A DNA stretch of 64,000 nucleotides, from positions 1,798,001 to 1,862,000 of the forward strand of contig OZ020492.1 of assembly GCA_963971405.1 (NCBI GenBank), in the 5' to 3' direction. Of this stretch, positions 43,360-52,546 are shown one piece after another. A model generated the notes under the pieces. The model was given only the letters and a program-made list of their open reading frames with translations, was not told the origin of the DNA and ran no database searches. The position numbers were made by a program, and so were the translations under genes. Origin of the DNA: Psococerastis gibbosa (taxonomy: Eukaryota > Arthropoda > Insecta > Psocodea > Psocidae). Every line of letters starts with the position of its first letter. Position 1 is the first letter of the stretch.

Positions 43360-44000
43360 GGTAAATTCTAGATAGGTCAGATCAACTCATTACCACACAG
43401 TAATAATGGCAGGGCACGCAATGCATTTGAGCGTGAATTTTCTTGATTTAAAAAAAAAAAAAAAAAAATGCACAAAACCAAATAGTTTTTTGGGAAAGCT
43501 ACTTTACTTAATTTAACACCTAAAACATGCCTGAAGGTAGAAATCATCGATAGAAGGTTTCACAGAAAAATTATTTTTTAGTCATTTTTCATTAAAATTT
43601 AGTTATTTTTATTTTTGTGAAGCAAACTATCAAGGGACAAGCGACCCCCGCATTTTATTATCATTAATAACGACTACAATACATGTGAATTTAAAAGAAA
43701 TCGTTGGATCCGTTTTTTAGAAATAGTTTTTTTTGACGTTTGTTTAGAATTAAAAAAGTTGAGTTAGCCCAAAATAAAAAAAATGGTCCCGAGGTATGAT
43801 TTTTGTGAACCTATATGCCAAATTTCATCCAAATCCACTAAGTAGTTTGCCCGCAGATCGATGAAAAGACAGAGCGACAGACAGACATTTCGTAAAAACC
43901 ACTTTTTTCTTTCCTGGTGTACATCCGTTGAAATCTCGGAATCGAAAATTTCGACCATCACAAAGCTTTCCTTATACTACGTATAAATTGGAAAGCAATA
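43360..44000 (-). repeat. Dispersed repeat G, copy (minus)
   Basis: Plus strand: GGTAAATTCTAGATAGGTCA, CAAGGGACAAGCGACCCCCG, AGCGACAGACAGACATTTCG, and the terminal CACAAAGCTTTCCTTATACT followed by ACGTATAAATTGGAAAGC. Same landmarks as 32966-33773 reversed. Confidence 0.7.
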
Positions 44001-44184
44001 ACAATTACTCGGTGTAAATTATGTAAAAAAATCCATCGATTTCCATCCATCCATAAATGCAATGCCACTAGAAAAATATAGGAAAAAACGCCATGGCACG
44101 ACAGCTTTTTTTCCTTTTTTAACTAAAATGCGGATCTAGGACTGATTGATGACCTTCCTCTGGACCACTGCATGATTTGGGAAG

Positions 44185-44325
44185 TTGTGGTCAGCAACAT
44201 ACCAAGCAACCGTTGAAGTTTAGGTACCCATTAGGGTTGGGTGGACCCAGGTTTTTTTTCTTTCATGTGGAGCCTCGAACCTTCCGTTTCACAGTCTAGT
44301 TCTCTACCAGCTGGACTGTTCCTGG
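44185..44325 (-). repeat. tRNA-derived SINE, family E, copy
   Basis: Minus strand: CAGCTGGTAGAGAACTAGAC (A box), GGAAGGTTCGAGGCTCC (B box), then CCTGGGTCCACCCAACCCTA. Clearest copy of family E. An (AAT)n run lies just beyond at 44352-44370. Confidence 0.7.
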
Positions 44326-44849
44326 ATATGATCAAATACTGAAGCTACCAAATAATAATAATAATAATAACTACTCGGCATTGGAGAAAGCAAGAGATAA
44401 AAAGATGGACTCAAACGGAATTCGAATCCGAGTTCCCACCTTACCTTCCACCACCATTGCATAAAATCTGTCGTTAATGAAGAAAGTAAGAAATAAACTA
44501 TATATGTATTGTTGGAAGTAGGTCTACTTACAGCGGGAGCTCCAACACTTCTATAGGACCACTGAGCTGACCCAGTATTGCAGTTGCGAGAACTGTGTTT
44601 ACAACCCGAGATGGGATTGGTGGTCACATTATGACATCTGGGAAGGTCAAAAGCTTCTAATCTGCCATTACGTCACTCAATCCGTTCCATAAGGACAATA
44701 TTGCGACGCCCGAGATAATATAAACACTATAGCAGTACAAATTTTAGGGTCAAAAATATGACTAAAATCGTAATGTATTTTTGATGGGCTTTTTATGGAA
44801 GCAGCCCTACTCGTAGTTGTCCTACCAACGACCTCATTAAGATTTAAGT

Positions 44850-44990
44850 AAGACATTTTTGGCATTGGTATAAATTGATACTTGGAATTTGGAACACGTC
44901 TTCGATGTCAACCCACGTCCACAACGGACAAGCTGAGACATGCTGGCCATTGATACAATGTAACAGGTGCATGATGCAACCAGACTCGCG
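44850..44990 (+). repeat. Dispersed repeat F, copy 4
   Basis: CTTCGATGTCAACCCACGTC, ACAACGGACAAGCTGAGACA, TGGCCATTGATACAATGTAA. Paired in inverted orientation with the next copy. Confidence 0.55.
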
Positions 44991-45024
44991 CCCGAACATG
45001 GTTAAATCATGTAAAATTATGTCA

Positions 45025-45165
45025 ATGGTCATCTTGTCTCAGGTTATCCATAGTCACTTGTCTTGACTTGGAACCACTGTAGGTTGACAACGAGTGTACC
45101 AGCTTGCCAGCGTCCAAACATTTTTCCCGAAACAATAACCAAAATGCCCGAAAAATCGAAAAGAT
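45025..45165 (-). repeat. Dispersed repeat F, copy 5 (inverted)
   Basis: TGTAGGTTGACAACGAGTGT and CCGAAACAATAACCAAAATG, the reverse orientation of the copy ending at 44990. Confidence 0.55.
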
Positions 45166-45214
45166 TTTTTACGCCCTGAACCAAATCAAGAAAGATGCAA
45201 GCTAGCGTTTTTTT

Positions 45215-45285
45215 TACATTAATAAGTACTGCAATATATGCGAATTTAAAAGAAATCATTGGAGCCGTTTTGTGAGAATTTATTC
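45215..45285 (-). repeat. Dispersed repeat G, short fragment
   Basis: GAATTTAAAAGAAATCATTGGAGCC matches, apart from one base, the block at 22700 and 43687 in repeat G. Confidence 0.5.
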
Positions 45286-45611
45286 AAAGTATTTTTTGGG
45301 TTTTCGAAGAGCCAGGTCAAATCGTGGAAGAACCTAACTCCAAACATACAGGAAGAAGTTGCGCCCGGAGCTCAACTACCGTACCCTACATGGCGGAGCT
45401 TCAATAGGCTAAGAATGGGGGTTACAAGATGCCACGCGAACCTGTGTAGGTGGGGACTGGCGGAGGACCCGACTTGCAATTGCGGAAACAACAAGACGAT
45501 GGCCACCTTCTGGTTTGCCCGAGACTAGAAGAAACTGTGTCCCAGACAGGTCTTTCAGATGCCAATGACAAGGCCATCCAGTCCGCAATTTTTTGGATCA
45601 AAATGTCCTAG
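45285..45611 (+). pseudogene. LINE ORF2 C-terminal fragment
   Basis: Frame one: SFNRLRMGVTRCHANLCRWG, LAEDPTCNCGNNKTMATF; frame two: HLLVCPRLEETVSQTGLSDA and a stop at about 45611. The RLRTGVGRC, CxCG, TxxH(L)LxCP order is the C-terminal zinc-knuckle-like end of CR1/Jockey- or R1-like LINEs. One frameshift. Confidence 0.7.
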
Positions 45612-45635
45612 GCGCGACACGTTAAGTAAGTAAGA

Positions 45636-46159
45636 AGGGGTCCATCCATTAATCCCGTGACGTTTTTTTAAATATTTTTTAACCCCTCCCTCCCCCTTGG
45701 TGATACATGGTGAGGTTTAAGACTATCCCCCCCCCCTACCAGAAATTCCGCGTATTTTTTAGTACCTACAAAGAATCTTAACATTTTTAAAATATTAAAT
45801 TTTTAATTACAGGTATAAAATATAACCTAATTTTATTCCAGAAAATTAAGGACCATGATAAAAATGTCTAGACAGAAAGGTTGCAGGTTGTTTTTGACTG
45901 GCATAAAAATAAAGGGAATGGTGTCGTCATCATGGGAAAAACATTTATTGTACTAGTACATGAACACATTTAATGTACATTGTCCTCCGACCACGGATTA
46001 GCGAGACTTTCTTGAACACTAACAACTGGATAAGCATAAAAATAAATACACGTGATATTTTACTATACCCCCCCTCGCCCTTGTGATATTTCGTGATTTT
46101 TGTCGAACACCTACCCCCCCCCCCCCTTTCGAACCTCACGTGATTAATGGACAGCCCCT
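45636..46159. mobile_element. MITE-like element with ~25-bp TIRs
   Basis: Left end AGGGGTCCATCCATTAATCC and reverse complement of the right end AGGGGCTGTCCATTAATCAC, both continuing CGTGA. 524 bp, non-coding, with C-rich runs at both sides (about 45728 and 46113). It lies right after the LINE fragment. The target duplication is not clear, so the superfamily is open. Confidence 0.6.
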
Positions 46160-46429
46160 AGGGAGTAGTTTTAGGGTTAGTTTTGACGATGTGAATTCAA
46201 CAACTATGTTCTAAAAATGGAAATTATTATTATACTGATTATACTTGACCACTGCGCTACTGCTTGCCTACTTATAAGTCAGCAGAAGGAAATCCATTAA
46301 AGGACTCTGGTATGTTTCGAGGAGTGGTGGCCAGGAAGAAGATTTTGGTTGGCAACACTCCCTTCCAAGTCTCAACTGCCATCACGTCGGCTATTTACAT
46401 TAATTTAGTCTAGGAATAGGCCAGACCAC

Positions 46430-46800
46430 ATTATGAAAAATCAGATAACAATTTAGTCAACAAAAGAGTCAGAAACTCGTTAGTGTCTGTCAAAACGTGT
46501 CCAGGTGCAGACAAATTGTCAGATCACACCCCTCTCTTTGCCGCCATTGACATAAGACTGAAGAAAATTTAAAAACAAAAGAGGTTCTTCGGTTGACAAA
46601 CCGAGAATGCAACTGAAATCTAATGTAGAAAGAGACCTAGCTGCTGGTATGGATGTGAGAATGTTGTTGTCGAAGAGCTGCTCGGAATACCGGATGTGGA
46701 ACAGCTAGGAAAACGCTAGGCACTGAAGTCATTATCGAATGGTCGTAAAATATTTAATAGCTTTGTGGCGAAGGCCTAACTAAGAGCTAAAAAACTACTA
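46430..46800 (+). pseudogene. LINE endonuclease C-terminal fragment
   Basis: Frame with NNLVNKRVRNSLVSVKTCPG, ADKLSDHTPLFAAIDIRLKK, then a stop and degraded continuation. The KRFRNS, TYPGAD, SDH order is the end of the apurinic-like endonuclease domain of RTE-type LINEs; SDH holds a catalytic Asp/His. Decayed. Confidence 0.6.
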
Positions 46801-47610
46801 AACATCCTATGCATTGCATGCCATTATTAAGCAATACGCATTAGTCTGCCCATTCTGGAAAGTTACCTCTAGGACAATTTTTTCCCATGAATCGCCGGAG
46901 CCACTCATCATACATCATACATCATCATCTATATAAGCTACATACTAAGAGATGAATAAGAAAGCTGTTTTTCAAATTATTCTGGCCCAGAAGAAGTAAA
47001 ACGTTTTTGGCATGCAGTAGTGTTACGCCCGACAGCCACGCAATACTCAACAGTGAAGAGAAGATACCCAGGCTTTGGGGTTTAGGGTTTGGGTTTGGAA
47101 TTTTATCTTTATCTTACTTTTATCTTGAGTCCCGTACATAGACCTTGGGGTTCTTAATCCATTCCTATATTAACTAGACTACTCCGGAGTATATTTTTCA
47201 CTTTGGGGGACCAGTGTGGATTATCTCAAATCTATTATCTATTAGAATTTGACAAGCGAGCGCTTGTCAATTTGCCACTAATATACTCGTTTCTTCGTAT
47301 ATATACTCATACATTATATTGATACAATACGACAATAGCACGAAAATACGAAAAATGCACATTGAGGTAATATGGAGCAATGCTGGTGAAAAATGATTTA
47401 TTATTAGGTCCCTGGAAGCTGATTATCAACTAAAATCTAATTAACTAATAAAATCTTATTAACTATTTAAATACTTTAGTCTCAAATAATCTTATTAATT
47501 GTTTTGGTAATTTAGATTTTTTTTTTTTTTTTTTTTTTTTTTTGTAAAACCATAACTTCATCTTTCCCTTAGTTTTTACGCCATAACTCATTGTTGCCGC
47601 AACGATGATA
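46801..47610. other. No gene; poly-T tract
   Basis: AT-rich DNA with a T run at about 47518-47543, immediately before mariner copy B. It may be the reversed poly(A) tail of a retroposon, but no body was recognised. Confidence 0.4.
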
Positions 47611-48476
47611 CGAGGTGTGCCAATTAAATACCCGGACTGGGGCCATGAAAGCTATTCATTTAAAATTACTTACTTTTACTAATTGTCACCTTCAACATAC
47701 ATCCCTTCCCTATCTACACTTTGCTGCATGCTGACCTGCTACTGTTTAAAACAATGCTGCAGGTCACCTCATCCATCGACCTCAAACGTGATCTTTTCAA
47801 GGCAGATATGATTTTAGGAAAGGAAGATGTCACAGAGGGCCAGATCTGGGGAATAAGGTGCATGTTCAAACACAGTGACCTGTCTGTCCGCTAATTCTGT
47901 TCGGTCTTTTTGTTCTTGCGAAAGGTTTTTTGTTACCAATTTCGCACTCACTTTAGTCCGTCGTGCAAAATTTGTCGCACCGTTTCTTTATTACTGTTTA
48001 CCATTTCAGCCATCATTTTTGGTGAAAGACGTCGATTTTTCCGCACAATTACGTTAATTATTTTCGACACCATTTCATCTGTTCGCGTTGAGACTGGTCG
48101 TCCAGGACGCGCATTGTCCATAACCTCTTCCCGGTCAGCACTAAATCTATTGTGCCACTCAAACACAGTTGTATGCGACATTACATTTTCGCCATAAGCC
48201 TCTTTCAAAAATTGGACACTTTGTGTGGGTGTATTTTTCTAAAAATGTTTAACTTTAACGCTATTCAATAATTGCATCAACCATTACCCCGGCAAAGTGT
48301 AGCAACATGGTACACTTCTGAAGAGCGTCAATCGCAAACTAACTGGCTAAAAGGAATGAAATTGCCAGGTATTGAAGTTCAAAGTGAGCAGTTCATTGAC
48401 CTATAAGTACTATTTCTCTCCGATAAAAGCCCCGAGAGTTATATGTCCAGTCCGGGTATTTAATTGGCACACCTTG
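47611..48476 (-). mobile_element. Mariner copy B, internally deleted, TA duplication
   Basis: 866 bp with near-perfect inverted ends: CGAGGTGTGCCAATTAAATA continuing CCCGGACTGG, and on the reverse strand CAAGGTGTGCCAATTAAATA continuing CCCGGACTGG. TA on each side (47609-47610, 48477-48478). Same family as copy A. Keeps the transposase N-terminus and C-terminal end, lacks the catalytic centre. Confidence 0.88.
47948..48208 (-). pseudogene. Mariner transposase N-terminal fragment (copy B)
   Basis: 86 residues: MKEAYGENVMSHTTVFEWHN, RFSADREEVMDNARPGRPVS, then KMMAEMVNSNKETVRQILHD. This is the paired helix-turn-helix DNA-binding region of mariner transposases with the GRPS-like linker. It ends at a stop and the DD34D catalytic domain is deleted. 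Such a fragment could still bind the ends of related elements, but expression is unknown. Confidence 0.75.
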
Positions 48477-48665
48477 TATTGCCAGAAGGAGCTTTCGGAT
48501 AATTTATGGACAAATATATGAAAAATACGTGAATTAATTACTTATAATAATTTCAATTATGAGAAATACTGCCGAGTAGAAATCTGTACCAATGATGACT
48601 CACACGTGCGATGGTCATATCCCTGGTATGACGCATAATCCTATACTACATTATATTTCTTTTGT

Positions 48666-48965
48666 TTTTCAACTGCTTTCAGCATTTTAGCTTTAAGCTA
48701 CCCTGTCAACCTGGCGGGGGGAGTGAGTCTGTTTATTAACTTGAGGCGCCCTAAGGGTAGACTCCTTCACTTCGGGGAGAAGGGGAGTTGACTGACAGGG
48801 GGGACCTCCTGATTAAAGTAGGGAACATGGTAAAGTCACACGATTAAATCAAATGTGACCAGGACTCGACACGCACTCAGACTGACTGGTATAGTCTCAG
48901 CACGTTATCATGTCCCACCATGTTCCCCTGCCAATGCTGAGCACACTACCAAGTTTACCGCAGTT
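48666..48965 (-). repeat. tRNA-like SINE, family D, copy 3
   Basis: CTGCTTTCAGCATTTTAGCT, AACCTGGCGGGGGGAGTGAG, GTGACCAGGACTCGACACGC, ending GCTGAGCACACTACCAAG. Same order as 40176-40495, lacking the TTG run. Confidence 0.7.
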
Positions 48966-49144
48966 TGGAGCAGGCTCTGTTCTGGTGGGTTCAACATGGT
49001 ATCGCCATTGGCATTTCTTATTGAAGTCACTTTGAAATTCACCCACTACTCCTATATACTTTTGAAGGGCTGTTTATAGACGTAGAACATACTTTAGTGG
49101 TCCATGGAATCTTGCCCTGCCAGCGCACTCATTGATATTTTCGG

Positions 49145-49310
49145 TTGTTGTTGGTATTGTTTCCGCACACATTGTTAGCCATTTGCAAACTGGTAAATGC
49201 TCTCGATGTCAACCTACACCGGTTACAAGCGTTATCAAACAAGCTGAGCCAAGCTTACCATTGACACAACGCAATAGGCGTAAGCGTGACAAAGTTTGGG
49301 TGCGAGTGCG
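49145..49310 (+). repeat. Dispersed repeat F, copy 6
   Basis: CTCTCGATGTCAACCTACACCGG, AACAAGCTGAGCCAAGCTTA, CATTGACACAACGCAATAGG. Confidence 0.55.
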
Positions 49311-49926
49311 TATTGCGCATAACAATTGCTTTAGTGCAGGCAGCGAAGCTATAATAAGCCCATGGCCACAATCTCAGCATGATTTCACCGTGCTAAGGCC
49401 TGAGTTATTTGTTCAGCCTGCGTCAGGACAGTATGTAAACATAAGCCCTAATGCACGCGTACACTATTTTGCCAGGGCGCCATAATGACGAGATAAATTG
49501 CAGCAAATGAGTTTTGAAAGAAAGAAAGAAAAAAATGATTCAATTAAACATCATAAAATATCATAAATTACAAAATAAAACTCTAAATTCTATATCCCAC
49601 AGTTTCGTTATAGTAAGTATGGGTCATATACAGTATATACTGATTGAACAATGGGCTACCCCTAATAGAACCATTATAGGTTGAACATTAGGGGAGTGAC
49701 GTATTACAAACTTTAGTAACAGGAGGACTAATGACCAGTATAATTTCAATAACAATATTTCAATAAAATCAATAATAATATTGTATTATTTTTAGGCATA
49801 TAGTACGTAACATTTTCTAAATAAAAAAAAAGTAGAAGAAAAAATTTAAATTAATTAATTTTAACAATTTTTTATTTAATATTAGCAATTTTTAATTTTA
49901 ACATAAGCCTGATGGATGGTAATTAA

Positions 49927-50903
49927 TTAGTGAAGGGATCTTAGCCATAAATTGATAGATTTCTTAAATTTATTTGCATGATTAATTGGTGACTTAATTT
50001 CAATTGGTAGAGAATTGTAAAGTTTGACGACATCATAGTGAGGGGAGTGGAATGCAAATGATTTATTTATTGTGAGTAGAGAGACCGATTTGTTTGATAT
50101 TACTCTGGTGGTGTACTGTGTTCTACTACTGGAGGCAACTTAAGTTCACTAGATGGTAATAAACATAATAAGGCAGATTTATAAGTGAATGATACAGTAG
50201 GTACGTTTAGCTCAATAAATAGCAAGTTTGATGGGTACGTCCTATGCTACTTTAACACAACTCTTAATACTACCTTTATGATTGTTTCTAAAATTGAAAT
50301 AAATGATGAGTATGTGCCATCCCATGCAGCAATCAAATATTGCATAATGGAATGGACCGGAGCGAAATATACAATTCTTATTTCCTTTAAAGGTAGAATG
50401 TCACTTAGTTCACGAAATTTATAGATTGATTTTCTTATTCTTTTTGAAATCCCAATGATATGTTTATCCCATTTCAAATTTTGGTCTATGGTAACACCTA
50501 AGAAATTTATATTAGTAACTTTCTTAAGAATATCACAATCGCAATTCGTTTGTTGATTACAAATGGAAGAATGAATTTTTATGTTGAGGTTTGAGTTTGG
50601 TTCCCCAGCTGTATTAATGATGTAATTTATAAAATTAGTTTTTTCAATACTTATTGATAATAGATTCACGTCCAACCATTTTTTAATGAGGTTAATATCA
50701 TCCTCAGCTAATCTGTAAACTTCGTTCCAATCATGACCAGACATCACCAACGCCGTGTCGTCAGCAAAAGCTGTCAGTGACCCTTTCAATGAAAGAGAGA
50801 AAACGCTATTTAAGTAGATATTGAACAGTGAACAGTTGGTGAACAAAGGCGTTTTATCCATTTTATCAATGCTAGCAAGGTACCTAACGTCAGGCCACAG
50901 CAT
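49927..50903 (-). pseudogene. CR1/Jockey-like LINE reverse transcriptase, 3' part
   Basis: The 218-residue frame 50903-50247 has the catalytic FADDTALVMSG, then LAEDDINLIKKWLDVNLLSI, NFLGVTIDQNLKWDKHI and the start of the thumb. After a frame break the C-terminus follows: FHSPHYDVVKLYNSLPIEIK, INLWLRSLH and a stop at 49927. YNSLP-like endings are typical of CR1/Jockey-group elements. The element is 5'-truncated and broken at about 50250. It may belong to the same family as the LINE at 55950-64000, but their coding parts do not overlap in this window. Confidence 0.8.
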
Positions 50904-52154
50904 AAAACAACAGAAAACATAACCTGTAACTGTTATTGTAATTTAAATAATGGCCAAACGTCGGTTTATGGTAGTCCGCAACATATTTGAAATAGGCTAA
51001 TCAAAGCGTTGTTAAGCTCATCAAATAGGCCAGAAAATCGGATTTACTAAGAACTCTCTTCACCTTTATTAACGCCACAGGTCACACAAAGCTGGTTGAA
51101 ACACGAAACAGCATCATTGCGTTGTTAGCACAGTTAAATTGTATCTGTCTGGTGTAACTATGGAACGTGGTCTAGCAAAAGCAACACGATAGCCCCGGAT
51201 CGAATCATAATACGGATGTGGCCTTGACATAAAACAAAAACACACCAACTTCCCTATAGGCTATGGACTATGCCGTTGCAAATGCGGAAGCGCGGAATAA
51301 GATTTTTATATTATTGAAACTCGGCGTCAATAGCCTACAGACAGCCCCAATACAATATGACAACTGACAGGCCCCACAAATTAAATGGGCAACTAAAACG
51401 CAGTTTCTTAGTATTTTTTCCATTGTCCAAAAGCAATAGGCCTATGACCAAAAAATCGGGCACCGTTTTGGAAATCATAAATTACCAATGGGCACTCTAC
51501 TAAATACAGAGCCTAATTACTTACTTCAACGTTGTGATTTTACAGATTATATACTAAAGTAGCAATTTAGCGTGAAGAAATAAACTGACAGTGGGATATT
51601 TCAATAAAAATGACATATTCACTTAAAAACACCGCGACTGAACTACACGATTGGTGGCCATGTTGTTTCTCATGAGTTTGTTGCAGTGGTGCCACAATGC
51701 TATTCACACTTTTCCCGCCAATGTTTAAAACTATATTTCCTTCTGGTGACCTTCATTATTGGTTATTCCCCCAATTTCACACTCGAATATTGTTCCCATA
51801 TTCGATCTAATTAATATTGGTCCAATAAAAATTGCAACGTGTAATAACAAAACTTAGTTTCATTGAATATAAGACACGCTCCTTAAATGGGGTTCATTTG
51901 TGGCGTCATTTTGTATAGATGGCAGCACCAGTTGCAATGATATCAAAGCGTTGATTTTTCCATAAGGCTCAATACTATTTTAAAATGATTTTTAATTACG
52001 TATTATTTTAAAGTGATATTTTTCTATAGACTAAATCATGGAGAATATATATTATATTAAATTATATAAATAATATAATAATAATATATAAAAATAGATT
52101 GCATTATTATAATATGGTATATAACACTATAACATGTAACTAATTTTGGTTGAA
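50904..52154. other. No gene recognised
   Basis: AT-rich intergenic DNA upstream of Pdk with no family-level match. Confidence 0.4.
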
Positions 52155-52345
52155 GATGTAACCTCCTCGTTATAACCGAAATTAGAGAATTAGAGGATAT
52201 AGAAAAATTGAACTTCGCGGGATTCGAACCCACAATCTTCGCCTATCCGGGGTGTCGTCTTAAGCACTGGACCACAAGCCCGACAGCACAGTCTCCTCTA
52301 ATTTCAGTTATAACGAGGAGGTTACCTCTTCAAGCAAAGTTAGTT
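52155..52345 (-). repeat. tRNA-derived SINE, family B, copy 2, with inverted tail
   Basis: Minus strand: GTCGGGCTTGTGGTCCAGTG (A box), GTGGGTTCGAATCCCGCGAA (B box), then TCCTCTAATTCTCTAATTTC and ATAACGAGGAGGTTACATCT. On the other side of the tRNA-like head (52291-52330) the same tail TCCTCTAATTTCAGTTATAA, CGAGGAGGTTAC occurs in opposite orientation, so the head is bracketed by an inverted tail pair. Confidence 0.7.
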
Positions 52346-52546
52346 TAAAGTCAGTTATATACGTTATATTGCTACTATACATAGCGCCACTAGGTATAAG
52401 TACTATATAGTAGTTATATTAATTATTTTTGTCAAAAATAAGTAAGAGAAAACAATTTTTTTTTCATATCGATTTAATTGCGTCAGATTATGAAAATAAA
52501 ATTTGAGTAATGGGGTGTAATTGAATTAAGAGTAGGGTAACGAGTA

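Noticed and set aside
45945..46139. 64-codon minus-strand frame with Gly/Arg start
   Set aside because: Produced by the poly-C run inside the MITE-like element.
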